NCBI GenBank assembly: GCA_023159155.1
Contig: JAJNNX010000058.1
Location: 1-64,000 of the forward strand
DNA: 64,000 nt
Source of the DNA: Ustulina deusta
Lineage: Eukaryota > Ascomycota > Sordariomycetes > Xylariales > Xylariaceae
Direction: 5' to 3'
In this document: piece by piece, positions 50,863 to 63,400 of the stretch
How positions within the stretch are numbered: the first letter of the stretch is position 1
Layout: each line of letters begins with the position of its first letter
Position numbers and translations under genes: made by a program
The notes under the pieces: model-generated
What the model was told of the DNA's origin: nothing
The model's input: only the letters and a program-made list of their open reading frames with translations
Database searches by the model: none

Positions 50863-52795
50863 ACACAACTTTAAAAGGTTTGAGACAAGCTACGTAACGC
50901 GATGAGAGTGAATGTCGGATCATGGAAATGGGATCTAGGACATGTATAGGGCTTCCATTCGCCTATTCGTTCTCAGTGTAATAGATTCATCTGAGAGAGA
51001 AATTGATAGATCAAAGCCTTACACTCAAGATGAGGAATATTATCACTAACATCCGTGCTTACTGCGAAAAGAATGTGACCAACATACCTAGTGATGATCT
51101 TTTCAGTCAATCTACCAAATAGTTTGCAACAGAATAAAAATTCCGTTTCACTCCACTCATCCTTCATTACGCGAGATCCTAGAGACCGATATTTTTTGAT
51201 ACCAGTTTTTTCAGTACATTTAACAGAGCCTAAGGCAAGTAAATCGCACGTGGAGCAAGAGTTTTATGTTACAAATTACTATTTTTCCCTTTCTTCTCTT
51301 TTAATGAATAGCGCAAGTAGACGAGCCACACAAATATACGGATTTTCCTGGTTACCTTTGCTAACCAAAGTTTCAATACTGATAGATAGTCGACTACGTC
51401 GCTGAAGCTGATTTGAGAGTCATCAGTGGGACTTGTTCATTGTATAAGTTTCAGCCTGCTCTACTTAGACGATGAGTTTAGATGACACGATGGATACTCT
51501 GTTAGCCTTATAGTGAAGTGGGCTATAGTAAGTAAGCTGTGCCGGCACGTAGGGACACTTACCTCACCCTTATACTAGGAGATAGGCCGAAACTACAGTT
51601 CCTAGCATAATTAATTATAACTATTAGTATTATGGAATCAGATGATCAAGAGTAAATGCAAAAATTTAATTGAACGCTAATGCTAACTAAGGAGTGGATG
51701 ATGATTCCCTAAGCAATAAATCAACGCAGCGCCTATGGTATTTTTTATGCTTCATGTATCCAAAGCCACAAGGTGGCTTTTCCCTTATTTCTAGACACAC
51801 CTTTCTCACTCACACCACTTCAATAGAGACCTTGTTTATTTCCTATAAGCATATGCACTAGCAACCTTCCCTTGCCGGGGATTTATACCGTAAATGATAT
51901 CAATAATTCAACTGGGAATAAAATCCCGGTGACGTTTGTTTCTGGTATCTAGCGCTGTACCTAGCCTTTCCAAACGATGGAAAAATTGGAAAGGCGATCG
52001 CTGGGAACTTAGGGGCCAAATTTCTATGCTAAATCTACCGGGTCCGTTAACATGTGGTACTCCAATAGGTGATTTGAGAAGCGGGGGCGATACTGCATTG
52101 TAAGTAATCGCCGAGCATGCTACGCTACGAGAGCCAGCTGGAAAAGGGGGTTTATTGTGCAGGTGTTTTGGACCATTCTAGGATGAGATCGTCAGGTGGC
52201 GCACGTTACGGGTAACTATGGGGTTGTGTTGGGTCCTGTTACTGCAGCCTTTACTTATGTAACGAGCTTTTGGAGTGCTGGCCGAAGAAATATAGATATA
52301 TGTATTCCCGATAGGTGGACGCGTAAGACTGAAGTGTAGGTAACAAACGTTGGATAGTCTTTCAAGTCTGCATACCCCTTCTCAAAAAGGCTCAGGATTT
52401 CGGATGTCCTACATGCGCTGATATTTTTTTTTCTTTCTGCATTTTGTAGTCGAGGTGGGTAGTTGACATAGCCAACCAGTTTAGGAAACAGAGCGCTTCC
52501 GAGAAGTAGGCTATATATAGCACGCCGTGGTGGCACAAGACCGCAATGAGATGTGCAGGTATTCAGCCCGCCGGGCTGCTTCGGGTGAATATCCCATCCG
52601 AGTACCAGAGGGCTCGCTCGTTTGTTCTTCTCTGGACCCTTTCCGGTACTAATGCTCTACGCCCTGGCGATATCCTCTGGATAGAGACCCTGGCTAGAAC
52701 GCATTACCTACTGACTGGAATGTCGCCCAAGTGTGTACCAATAACCTCTGCATTCCCCCCAGCCCTGGTGAAAAATCGAAGAGAAAGCCACCCAG
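50863..52795. other. 1.9 kb without a supported gene
   Basis: Contains the second copy of the dispersed repeat (51500-51825). The 104-codon frame at 51091-51405 shows no motif. The remainder is featureless, A/T-leaning around 51000-51400. Confidence 0.45.
51500..51825. repeat. Dispersed repeat, copy B (solo-LTR-like)
   Basis: Homologous to 39045-39355, same orientation. It starts TGTTAGCC and ends near CACCACTTCA. The copies differ by many substitutions and small indels, so both are old. No coding remnants lie next to either copy. Confidence 0.6.
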
Positions 52796-53962
52796 ATGGC
52801 CATCGTAACAATCTGGCGGCCGCGCAGTAATGTAGCCTTTCTATTGATCAGTTCGCTATTCATTGCTTCTTCCTCGGCAGCAATCACTTCCCAGTTCCAG
52901 CACTTCTATCCCCAGCATGGCGAAAAGTACAGATATATCTTGCACCACAATTGCAGCCAGCAATTCGCCAACTACCTGACCGGCCGGCCACAGGACTTTA
53001 AGCTGGACTGGCTCGGAGGCGGCGGCAAGTACAGCGTGTTGGTGCAGCCAGTTGTCAAATGTCTTCTTACGAACGTATCCGAGTACATCAAAAGCGCTTC
53101 CGCGTCAGCGCAGGTACTTCTCGGCGTCGCACCGCCCATTCTCGCAACGCTGGGCTCGAGCACCGACGAGTTAGCCATGCTGAACGTTGTCGGCCGCAGA
53201 CCGTTGCTGTCGCTCCTGATTTCATTTGGAAGCCCAAGCGTGTATATCGAGAGAGTATTCGACTTCCGCCAGCCGGAAAAGATGCTGCAACGGGGCCGAG
53301 GTAGATATCATTTTCATGGGCCGTACACGAGTTTCCAACGATGGCTATTGGTAGCTGGGCAATATGCTGTGGCACTTGGAGCCGCTGCAAATGTCGCCAC
53401 CTTAAGTTGGCAGCTAGGAGTCGGGACTGGTAACTCTGAATCCGAAATCCATTGACAACCCGTCTGCTAATGTTGTCAAGTGTGCATCTGGTGGGCGCAA
53501 ACAACATTCGCGCCTCTTGTCTGGGCGGTGCTTAGCATCCCTATCCACATCGCAGGCACATTTGCGATACGCCTTCGCGTGCGCAGGATATACAGCGATA
53601 AAGACAAGAAAGCCAATATTAGGTTCGGCCAGTGGGTTCGATTGCTTCCCACGAGACTGTACGGGTTTTTGAAATCCGAATGGGTGCCCGCCGTATGCCA
53701 AGACGAGATCAGGATTATCTCTTTCGAGGAAGGGAAATTATACATCGCATGGTCTTGGCTTCTGTCGACTGCGACGGTTATTCATATTTTATTTGGGTCA
53801 CTGGTGTTCTCCAGCCTTCTCTTCATCGGACCCAGGGACGCGCTTCTGGTTATTTTCAGATACCTGCTGTCTGTCTTGGTATGCCGCATCATGGTGACTT
53901 TTGAGCTCGCGGGCATGCGTCACCAGTATGTACCGGAGCCTGGCCAGAGAGGCTCCTTGTAA
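52796..53962 (+). CDS. Fungal multi-pass membrane protein of unknown function
   Basis: Exons 52796-53429 and 53481-53962 (51 bp intron GTAACT...GTCAAG with GCTAAT) give 371 residues. The join makes ...WQLGVGT-V-CIWWAQTTFAPLVW..., continuing a hydrophobic segment. An N-terminal signal-anchor (AFLLISSLFIASSSAA) is followed by HGEKYRYILHHNCS, YLTG, WLGGGGKYSVLVQPVV and VAPPILATLGSSTDELAMLNVVGRRPLLSLLISFGSPSVY. At least four further hydrophobic stretches occur in the second half, before a polar C-terminus. This is a family widespread in Pezizomycotina with no assigned role, as far as I recall. The gene looks intact. Confidence 0.68.
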
Positions 53963-54822
53963 GTGGAGAAGACGGAAGATAAAATTGTTGTCGATAGGCG
54001 AGGGACACATGAGGAGGTGGAATAGACATGTGATGTGGATGAACACTCCGCACATTTGTCATGGTAGCGAACCCTGGGTCTGCTCTCGGTGACCGGGGGC
54101 GGCTCAGCATGCACGAGCCATTCTTGGCCGAGGGATAGGTATATTGAAACTGATAGATGTCATTATCCACAGCATTCTTGTTCAAGAAGAATACTTGGTA
54201 AAGCTACGAAAGACAGTAATTGAGAAGGAACACAGCATAACGTTTTTCGGAGATATCTTCACGACGCGTTCTTTAAAGGCCGTGGAAGCGAACGATATGT
54301 CTACTTCGCTTTCACGAAGGGGATGCCTCTGAGAATATTCTTCTTCGAGTATAATACCTTGCAATAAGCATGTTGTACCCCTGTCTCATAAGGCAATCAA
54401 ATCTACACCCTACGAGAGTACCCTCACAATGCTTAAGCACCGCAACTCTTACTAGGATGATAGCAAAAGACAATGCGGGTACTGGTCTACGCGAATAGAC
54501 AGAAATTGCCTATATGCCTTCCTCTATATGACGTAATTGTAAATTTCCCGCAGTATGGAAGACGGCTGAATACCTACACTAGCTACCTATGTGAGAACGC
54601 GATCGGCTGTCTTACACTTCCAACTAGTCTAACCTAGGTTGTTTACTTGTACACCTGCCGCATCTGTCTTAACGCATAGTAAACACCGGGGGGTAACATT
54701 GCCAATAAATAGTCCTTGAATGGCGTCACCTTGTGCGCGGTATTCTTCCTTTTGGCACCCTCCCAATAAACATTGACCGGAGGAAGAGGTAGTCGGCATT
54801 GATAGCTTGGCTTCTGGAAATA
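53963..54822. other. Intergenic, nothing recognised
   Basis: 860 bp between two genes on the same strand; short ORFs only. CTACCTATGTGAGAAC near 54584 resembles GTACCTATGTGAGAGA near 26684. Confidence 0.4.
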
Positions 54823-56563
54823 ATGGAGCTTTACTCGATATTCTTCTGGTTGTTCTGCTACAGCGGACTTAGCTCCTTGGCTTCCGCACACTCCCTACCG
54901 CCAAGACAGCGCGTGCCAAGACGAGTCCAAGCTACTGGGAGCTCGGTGGCATTGCAGAGTCGCCCTGCGTATTATTTCGACCAAACTGTAAGCAGGTTAC
55001 CACCCAGATCGGTAGCTGGTGATATTCTCCCGTGACCCTACTGACCGTCTCATGTAGATCGACCACTTCCCTCATAGTCCACGCTACCCCTCTCATGTTA
55101 AGGGCACATTTCAGCAGCGTTACTTCGTGGAGACATCCTACTACAAGCCCGGCGGCCCCGTCTTCCTCTACCTAGCCGGGGAGGGTCCCATTGATAACGA
55201 CACACATCTCGATGGGAGCCTGATTACGCAGTTTATCAAGCAATTTAACGGTATCGGCGTTGTCCTGGAGAACCGCTTTTACGGCACAAGCGTTCCATTC
55301 AATTCCTCGACGACAGATGAGTTACTGTACCTGGCAACAGAACAGGTCATTGCGGATTTCGACCTGTTTGCCAAAAAAGTTCAGCTCCCAGGCGTCAGCA
55401 ACATCAATGCGCCCTCGACGCCCTGGATCCTATATGGCGGCAGCTACCCCGGCGCGCTGTCGGCCTTCACGATCAAGACGTATCCCAAGACATTTTACGG
55501 CGCCATCTCCAGCAGCGGCGTCATCCACGGCCAGCTTGAATATCCGCAATGGTACGACCCGATCCAGTTGCTCGCGCCGCAAGATTGCGTGGCCAGCATC
55601 AACGACATCGTAGACAAGATGGACTCCTTAGTCCACTCCAACAACCATGTCGCCATAGAGCAGCTAAAGGAGATATTCGGCCTCGGCGCGCTCACGGACA
55701 TCCGGGATTTCGCGCAGACCATCGCTTTCCCCATCGGCGGCCCGTTCTACTACCCGACGGACACGTGGCAAGAGATCAACTGGAACCCGAAATTCGGGCA
55801 CGACGACTTCTTCTCCTTCTGTGACAACGTCACAGATATCAACGCGGCAGCCAGCACCGCGGCCGTGGACCAGGCGCTGGCGAAGTACACAGGCGGCCGG
55901 GCGTGGAAGAACCTGGGTAACTACGCGGCATACGTCAAACGCGTCGTTCTCCCGCTGTGCGAGAGCGGCGACTACAACAGCCCGGAGTGCTTCGGGACGC
56001 AGCATCCGGACTGGTGGGCCGACACCACGAGCGGGGCCGAGCGAAGCTACCTGTATACGACCTGCACGGAATTCGGGGCCTACCAGGCTGCACAGTCGTA
56101 CGGGAAGAAATCCTTGCTGTCGCGGGTTATCAACAGCACATACACCCAGCAGTGGTGTGACTGGGCTTTCCCCAAGGGTAAGTGATCACATCGTCTATCC
56201 ATCCCTCGAAATTTTCTCTCTAACGCAATCAACACAGGGAAATATAACTCCATACCCGCCACGCCGGACCTAGCTAGATGGAACGCCTACGGAGACTTCG
56301 ACTTCGAGGCCGACAGGCTCTTGTTTGTCGACGGGAGCGCCGACCCCTGGAAGGACCTATGCTACCATTCGGACCTTGCGCCCCAGCGCTACTGGGATTC
56401 GCAGCCGGAGCATTTGATCAACGGGGCAGGACATGTGTGGGATTTGCGGACCCTCAATGATGTCAATGCCGAGCCGCAGTTTATCCGCGAAGCTACGAAA
56501 CTTGAGATTCGCACCGTTGCGACGTGGCTCAAGGAGTTTGCAAGCTCAAAGTTTGCCTCGTAA
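54823..56563 (+). CDS. Secreted serine carboxypeptidase S28 family
   Basis: Three exons, 54823-54987, 55058-56177 and 56238-56563 (donors GTAAGC and GTAAGT), 536 residues. I use ATG 54823; the longer open frame upstream has no ATG. A signal peptide (MELYSIFFWLFCYSGLSSLASA) precedes the mature chain. S28 hallmarks are DHF near the exon 2 start, GGPVFLYLAGEGP, the VLENRFYG strand, the nucleophile GGSYPGALSA (Ser about 205), DGSADPWKD carrying the catalytic Asp and GAGHVWD carrying the catalytic His. It would cleave Pro-Xaa bonds outside the cell or in the vacuole, like prolyl carboxypeptidases. Several Asn-X-Ser/Thr sites suit secretion. The gene looks complete. Confidence 0.9.
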
Positions 56564-56762
56564 CTCTTGTGTAATCCAGGATGATTCTTGGGTATATGGT
56601 GACGGCTGACTAGACATGCGAAAAGATGCGGTAGATTTAGTTGCCTGGGCGCTATACTTAACACATAATTGATAATAGTGAGGTTATAGACAGGAAACCG
56701 AAAGTGAAGTTTGTGATGCCTCAGGAGCACCATAAGGTTTATTCCGTCTTTTTATCATGTTA

Positions 56763-58182
56763 TCAGCACTTTTCATCGTATATGCCAAAGACTATGCCGC
56801 CGGTGCCTTTTTTATTATTCACAATCAACTTCCGTTGATATTTCGCGATTTGGCTAGTCTCCATGGAAACGCCGTTTTCCGCTGGCGCCGCTGTTTGTTG
56901 TAGAGGCGGTAGGTGTCTCCTAGCCTCATGCCTAGCCATATGTTGCATCAGGTTGTCCATTATCACCATCGCGGCCATAGCTTCAACGATGGCACGGCCC
57001 TAGGCACAACGCAGGGATCGTGACGTCCCTTGGCTGCTAGTATACCTTCTGATTCGCTGTCGTATGTAGCGGTCGTCTGTTCCTGGCTAATAGTGGCAGG
57101 AGGCTTGAAGGCTACTCGGAAGTAAATAGGAGCACCGTTAGAGATGCCGCCTTGTATACCTCCAGAGTTATTCGTCTTAGTAGTCAGTTTCAGTCTTAGC
57201 ACACCATTCCTTCCAGCACCGTAATCTGCAGTTGGGGGGGTGTCTGGAGCTCGGATGAAGGGGTCGTTGTGAATAGAGCCAGGCACCTCACAGCCGCCGA
57301 AACCGGATCCGATCTGGAAACCTTTTGTGGCGGGTATGCTGAGCATGGCGTGGGCGAGTTCTGCCTCCAGCTTGTCGAAACAGGGCTCGCTGAGACCTCT
57401 GGGTGCGTTCTTAATTACGCAGGTGACTGTCCCCCGATGCTGTCATGAGCGTCCCGGAACTCGGCGATGTATTCCTCCATCTTTCTCGAGGCCTGCTTGT
57501 CCGGACAACGCACGGGGAGGAACTTGTCAGCGGCGGCCCGGTCAATGGCCTGAAGGAGATGCATGAAAGCCGGGTTTTGACTCGGTGTCGGGAACTCTGG
57601 CGTGGGCGGGAACATATGTACAGCGCCAACCGAGGTAACGAAGGCGGTGATTTCTACCCCATATGACAACTTCAAGGACTTCTCGGCTATCGACCCGGCA
57701 GCTACGCGCTCAATTGTCTCGCGCGCCGAGCTGCGACCACCGCCACTGCTAGCCTTGACGCCGTATTTCTCGAGGTAAGTCCAGTCGGCGTGGCTCGGTC
57801 GAGGGTACAGGTCTATTGGCTTGTTGCCATAATCCTTGGGTCTTTGGTCCTCGTTGAGAACTATGAGGCCGATAGGTGTCCCCAACGTCACTCCAAATTC
57901 AGTGCCAGACTGGATGACCACACGATATTTCTCGTTTCGCGGGGTTGTTATCGAAATCTAGCCGGGTCTCCGACGAGTCATCTGGGGTTGGATATCGTCT
58001 TCGGTGAGCTGCGTGCCGGGTGGGCAGCCGTCGACAATGCAGCCGACGGGACGGCAGTGGGATTCACCATAGCTGGAATAACGCCGATTAGAAAATACAC
58101 GATGACGAAGTGTAAGCTTAATGGGCTATCAAGGGCGAAAGACATACGTGGTGACCCGGAACGCTTTCCCGAAAGTCGACAT
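56763..58182 (-). pseudogene. ARO2: Broken chorismate synthase
   Basis: All parts of the enzyme are legible. Exon 1 (58148-58182) encodes MSTFGKAFRVTT and splices (GTATGT...TTCCAG, 75 bp) to [19 protein letters not shown] and TRRRPG. There a TAG (57958-57960) stands where the family has Gln (CAG to TAG, a C-to-T change). The frame continues through RVVIQSGTEFGVTLGTPIG, YPRPSHADWTY and KASSGGGRSSARET. A single-base loss near 57430 shifts the frame; [11 protein letters not shown]...[34 protein letters not shown] and [14 protein letters not shown] continue. A second one-base loss near 56990 shifts again to [11 protein letters not shown] and a stop at 56763. The intact enzyme makes the last common precursor of aromatic amino acids. 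One stop plus two frameshifts make this copy inactive, so a functional copy should lie elsewhere. Confidence 0.85.
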
Positions 58183-58480
58183 CCTGTTGGCGTTGGATTG
58201 TGTCGAAGAATTTCGCAGGTCAAAATAGCAGATGAGGGACTACTGATCGTATGCCAATTGAGTTGGGCCGTCGCTATTTGATGGCGCAATGTGTATAAAA
58301 CTCTGTCCTATAACATTATCACCGGTTCCTTATTTTTGGGCGATGACATTAGTGGCACTGTGGGGCTCGCCTCCGATCGGAGCCCCGCGACTCTCTTGGG
58401 ACCGGACCAAATTTAGCTGCTCAGTTTTATGGGGCACCTGGATAAAGACATGGCCTCTCCAGGCCAAGACCTCGGCCCTG

Positions 58481-58513
58481 TAGGTACACTAGGTACCTAG
58501 GTAAGTACCTACC
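58481..58513. repeat. Cluster of CCTAGGTA palindromic motifs
   Basis: TAGGTACACTAGGTACCTAG followed by GTAAGTACCTACC; the densest occurrence of this short palindromic family in the window. Confidence 0.6.
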
Positions 58514-58549
58514 ATCTGCATGCTACAGGGCTCAACATTTCCACCAGCC

Positions 58550-58591
58550 TCACTCATCCACTCACTCATCCACTCACTCACTCACTCACTC
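58550..58591. repeat. CACT-type microsatellite
   Basis: Runs of CACTCATC and CACTCACT units about 125 bp upstream of the lipoate ligase start. Confidence 0.65.
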
Positions 58592-58714
58592 CTTCGCTTC
58601 AAGTTTCAGTCGACCCAGTAAAAGTAACATGATAAAGTAAACTCATTAATACCTGCCAATGAAACGATGTTTATTATACAGTAATTTAAACAAATTCTTT
58701 CACATAAGTGTTTC

Positions 58715-60175
58715 ATGGCCCTCAGGGCCCTCTGTAGCCGCTCACCAGCGGTCTATCATCACGGCCTCAACTTCGCAAAAGTGAGATGCCCGCAAAACCA
58801 ATTGGCGACTCCATCCCGCTTTTTTTCCGCCGAAGCCGTCTCTCATCCCTCGAGCTTGGTCCAAGTATACATATCTCGGAGCACCGACCCGTATTTGAAT
58901 CTCTCGATAGAGCACTTCCTCCTCCAAAGATCACACCCGGACTCCGTGGTTCTCCTCCTCTACACAAACCGCCCCTGCATCGTCATCGGCCGGAACCAGA
59001 ACCCCTGGGTCGAGGTAAATCTCGGCCTGGTCAACCAGCGAGGGGTTCTCAGAAGGCTGAGGGGGGGGTCAGAGTCCCGGGATGAGAACACGGCGGCGAA
59101 GACGAGAGGTGCAGCCGGAGAAAGAAGGAATTCCGCCAAGGAAGACGACGGCGCCGACGCCGACGACGTACTCCTCGTGCGCCGGCGCTCCGGCGGCGGG
59201 ACGGTGTTCCACGATGCGGGCAACGTGAACTACAGCGTCATCTGCCCGCCGGCCTCCTTCGACCGCAACAAGCACGCCGAGATGGTGGTGCGGGCGCTAC
59301 GGGGGCTGAGGAGGAAAACCCCCCACGGCGTGCGCGTCAACGAGCGTCACGACATTGTGCTCGATGTTTCCTCCTCCCCAGCTTCATCCTCCTCCTCCGA
59401 ATCGCGCGACGCAGGCACGAGGAGAGACGGCGACGCCGTCAAGACCTTCAAGATCTCCGGCTCGGCCTACAAGTTAACGCGCGCGCGCTCCCTGCACCAC
59501 GGAACCTGTCTCCTTTCCTCGCCCCACCTCCTCTTTCTCGGCCAGCTGCTCCGGTCGCCCGCGGCGCCGTACATCAAGGCCCGCGGCGTCGAGAGCGTGC
59601 GGTCGCCGGTGCGCAATGTCGGGGTATCGAATGCCGAGTTCGAAGCCGCGGTTGTCGCCGAGTTCCTGACCATGTACGACTCGGCACGGAATGAAACGAC
59701 GCAGGTGGGCGCACAGATCCTGGACACGGCCGATGTGGAAGCCATCCCCGCGGTCCAAGCCGGCGTCGCCGAGCTGAGGTCCCGGGACTGGATCTACGCG
59801 CAGACGCCGCAGTTCACCTTCTCGTCGCACCCGACGGCCGACGACCCGCGGCCGCGTCCTGATTTGCCCGCCGACTTGCCGTCTTCCTTCTTTCCGACCA
59901 ACCCGGAACTTAATTCAACAAGCTCGGCAGACGCAAATGCGCCTGGTTTGCAGATGACTGTGCGGCATGCAAAGATTATGGAGGTTGCTGCTCCGAGCAC
60001 GGATTCTGGAGATCCCAACGGTGGTATTCCCACTAGTGGTGCTAGTAAGAACAACCTAGCAGACTCCTTGAAGGGCCTACATTTACACCACATTGATGAC
60101 TGGCGTATACACGTTGGGAGTGAGAATGAAAGTACGGGACGGTGGCTAAACGGGCTTTTTGGTCTTAGAGGCTAG
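58715..60175 (+). CDS. AIM22: Lipoate-protein ligase A (Aim22-like), mitochondrial
   Basis: Single exon, 486 residues. The N-terminal ~40 residues are basic and hydroxylated, suiting a mitochondrial presequence. The LplA fold is clear: VYISRSTDPYLNLSIEHFLL (51-70), GRNQNPWVEVNL (92-103), the lipoate-binding RRSGGGTVFHD.GNVNYS (157-174), KISGSAYKLTR with its catalytic Lys (246-256) and HHGTCLL (261-267). The product attaches lipoate to E2 and H proteins of mitochondrial dehydrogenases. Compared with bacterial LplA the chain has low-complexity insertions (about 117-150 and 217-242) and a Pro/Ser-rich stretch near 385-450 before a conserved GRWLNGLFG end. Such inserts are common in filamentous fungi. 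Confidence 0.88.
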   Translation: MALRALCSRSPAVYHHGLNFAKVRCPQNQLATPSRFFSAEAVSHPSSLVQVYISRSTDPYLNLSIEHFLLQRSHPDSVVLLLYTNRPCIVIGRNQNPWVEVNLGLVNQRGVLRRLRGGSESRDENTAAKTRGAAGERRNSAKEDDGADADDVLLVRRRSGGGTVFHDAGNVNYSVICPPASFDRNKHAEMVVRALRGLRRKTPHGVRVNERHDIVLDVSSSPASSSSSESRDAGTRRDGDAVKTFKISGSAYKLTRARSLHHGTCLLSSPHLLFLGQLLRSPAAPYIKARGVESVRSPVRNVGVSNAEFEAAVVAEFLTMYDSARNETTQVGAQILDTADVEAIPAVQAGVAELRSRDWIYAQTPQFTFSSHPTADDPRPRPDLPADLPSSFFPTNPELNSTSSADANAPGLQMTVRHAKIMEVAAPSTDSGDPNGGIPTSGASKNNLADSLKGLHLHHIDDWRIHVGSENESTGRWLNGLFGLRG

Positions 60176-60466
60176 AAACATGCAGAGAGACTGAGCATTA
60201 TCTACCAGAAGTCGACTGGGAGGCTCAATATTGAAAGACATGTACTATGTTGAATTGGGCCCAGCCTGCTCGTCAAAATGAGCAAGGTTGGGCCAATTTC
60301 ACCTGTATACTACCTGCAAACATATGTATTCATGGGGTCTAGACACGATCGCGCAACACATTCAACGGCCCGGACGAAGCAGATCCACAAGTAGATGGAT
60401 AGATAGATACCCAGCCATTGTACAGTATCATAGTCGATTATATCATATTATACGCCATGATATCTC
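60176..60466. other. Convergent 3' region of lipoate ligase and VPS11
   Basis: 291 bp containing both 3' untranslated regions; no feature recognised. Confidence 0.4.
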
Positions 60467-63400
60467 TCATTCTAGCCCACCGGCTCCCATCACGCCCTGA
60501 CCAAACCACTGTGCGACGGTCTTGAACCGCTCGTCGCTTTTACTAAGCGCGTCGCGGAAAAGATCATGACGCTCAGCCCGCTCTTCCTGTCCGCGCTTCA
60601 TAGCCCTCACGGCGGTATTGTTTGCGGCGCAGACTGGACACTCGGTCTTATCACTTCCGTCGCCGTCTCCAGCGGAGCTATTTATTTTGAGACACCGCTG
60701 ATGAAAGCTATGCTTACATAAGAAGTGCACGACGGGTAGATCCAGTGGAGCGCCACATCCTGGGCACCTTTGAGCTTGAAAGACAGCGGGTTTGCTACCA
60801 AGCTCTGCAATCTCAACACGCTTTTGTTCGGTTTCTTTCCGGAATGAAGCGATCTGTCGCTTGTTGGTAGCGATTTCACGGCGTTCTCGCGTAATCGTCT
60901 CGTGCAAATACGGTTTGATCATGCCCATAGTTGCGACGGCGTTGGAGCCTAATGTCTGGATGACCTGCAACGGTGCCATGAGGCCGTCAGCGTCGATTTT
61001 CTTCAGTACATTTGCCAGCTCTTCGGAGCCCGCCTCGTCGAGAATGCGTGGGTCCGATGTGAAATATGCGAGGGCAGCAGGATAGAGCTGGGGCTCTCGC
61101 GGTCCGTATTTCCGTAGGGCTCTAATGGCCCCGCGCGTGTCTTTCGCCGAAGTGTAGGACCGGAAGATGTCGAAGAGAAGACCCGACTGTTCCTTCACAA
61201 GCGTTGTACCGTCGTGGAAATCAGATAAGTGAGATAAGAGGAGGACATTTGAATTTTCGATGGGTAAATCATGCCCTTCTATGAGCTTCTTCGCCTTGAG
61301 CTCCCATTCTTCTTTTTGCACGCCTTTACCATCCTTCGCTTTGTGGAGGTACATTTCAAACAATGTTGTATAGATGTCGGCAGTATCCCCCTCTCCGAGG
61401 GAATTGGATTTGAGACATGCTTCAAGAAAAACAATGAATTCGTCAGGGTGATCGATGAAAGATGAGAATGCGGAGCGAGGTGGTGGGGGGGTATATTTTG
61501 AAAGAGAATCATTATCTTGCTCGGCATTTGGGGGACCATGCCCAACTGTGGGCTGACTGTCTCCTTGTGTGGCGGGTGAAGAAACACTAGAGGTGCCCAT
61601 GTATGGTAGAGGCAGCAAGCTCGTAAGATTCTGAACAGCATTGGCCGCGCCAGCTGCTAAGCGGTTTCCGGATGGTGCGGAGACTGCTTCCATAGGTGCA
61701 GTGTGTATTTTGGGCTTATATTTACCCGTATAATAGTCAATGAAAAACTCAGCTGTACTGTTGGGGCAATGCTCCAACAATACTGTGGCATATTTCATCA
61801 AGCAAGAATAGGCCTGTAGAGGGTTAGTTAAAAATCTTGGACCAAAAAGCCGGAATTACCAACTGTTTCAGCATCGAGGTGCCATATGAAATCTAGTGCC
61901 TCAGAATAACGCTTGGAGTCTTCAATCAAGATATCCACAACTAGATCGCTCTCACCGTGCTTTGTCGCAAGATATGCTGCTTGCTCGAAGTAACCTCCTT
62001 GTCTACACATGCTGATAGCTGTATCCAAATCAAACTTTAGATCCCCTTCGGATCTAATGAACTTCTCAAGCTTTTCAACATCCTTAAGTTTCGCGTAGCA
62101 ATTGAGCAGTAGAGTGGTATGGTCTGCTGTTGCTTTGTGGTGCTCATGCAATTCTTCAAGATATTCAATGAGGTTATGTATCCTTTGCGTATCAAGAAAC
62201 TCGATGGCTGTCAGAAGAATAGCACTAGTACGTCTGAGGGAAGCCTTACCTTGCGAATGACTTGGGAGGGCTCTGTGTTGTCGATCGCTTTGATATACTG
62301 GGCCATGGCACTATCATAGTCTCCCTTCTGGTACAAATAATCACCGTACCTCCTGTAAATAACGTTTTGTTGTTGCATGCCCATGCCGCATTTCTGAGCA
62401 AGGCTGATGGCAAGAGGAAATAGGTTTCGTTGATACAGAAGCTCGAGCCTTTGATTTAACGGCTTTTCGTGGTATCTGTTGATCTAGCTGGTATCAGCAC
62501 AATTGTCATTCCAAGTCTCAAGGGTTCTTACTTTTCCATCCTGGGTCAAGATGAATAGATCGCCCCAAATCTGAAAGAGCGCTTTCACCGGCGAAATGAG
62601 CGTCTCCGAATGGGCAACTATTTGCAACTGCGGATCGACCATGGTGAAGGTAGCGGCACTGAATAATGATTCTGTGCTCGCACCGCCGAATCGTCTGCGC
62701 ATGTTATCCGATGTACCATTCTTTGACGGTGGCGAAACAAGGGCGACGTAATCTTCAAAGGTAGAGATAAGGGTAGTAGCTCCGTCATTAGCGAAGCAGA
62801 GTCCTCTGCCGTCGGCAGTATAGTAGTAGACAGCATCCTCCCGGACCACGATAATATCATCGGTTTTCTTGTTTACTGTCATACATCCCGCGGCACACCC
62901 TGAATCTTCGACAGTTCGTGGGGGTTGTCCATTTCCTCTCCCAGCTATGACGAGCTTCAAGAGTTTAGAGGTAGTTGCCAGGAAGAGCGTGGTTAGTTTT
63001 GGATCCGACACAAACTCGACTCCAGTTATTGGCTCTTCAGACTCGTATACAACTCTTTGCTTCGTGCCTCGGTCGTGTATTAAGTCGCCTCGTATGATCG
63101 TGACCGCCCCGTTTGCGAAGCCCACTGCGAGCTGAGAGAGATCGTCGAGGGCGGCGAAGGCGGATATCTATGAAGACTATAATTGGCACATGCGGATCTA
63201 AAAGTAGGCCAGAGCACCCACGGGGAATTGTTTGCGTCCGTTGTTTATGCTGATGGTGCTCAAACAGGTCGGCAGCCCTGTTTTCTTAACCGGCTTGTCG
63301 AGAGCCCAGACCTTTAGCACCGGTTCGTTGCTTAGGTCCTCCTGTTCATTGTTAGCGCCAAGCCTATCCCCCAGACAAGGCCAGAGGTAATCCGTACCGA

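Larger units (their letters stand above)
58183..58714. other. Divergent upstream region with repeats
   Basis: 532 bp between the broken chorismate synthase and the lipoate ligase. It holds overlapping TAGGTAC/CCTAGGTA motifs at 58481-58513 and a (CACT)n-type microsatellite at about 58550-58591, then a TA-rich stretch directly before the lipoate ligase ATG. Confidence 0.5.
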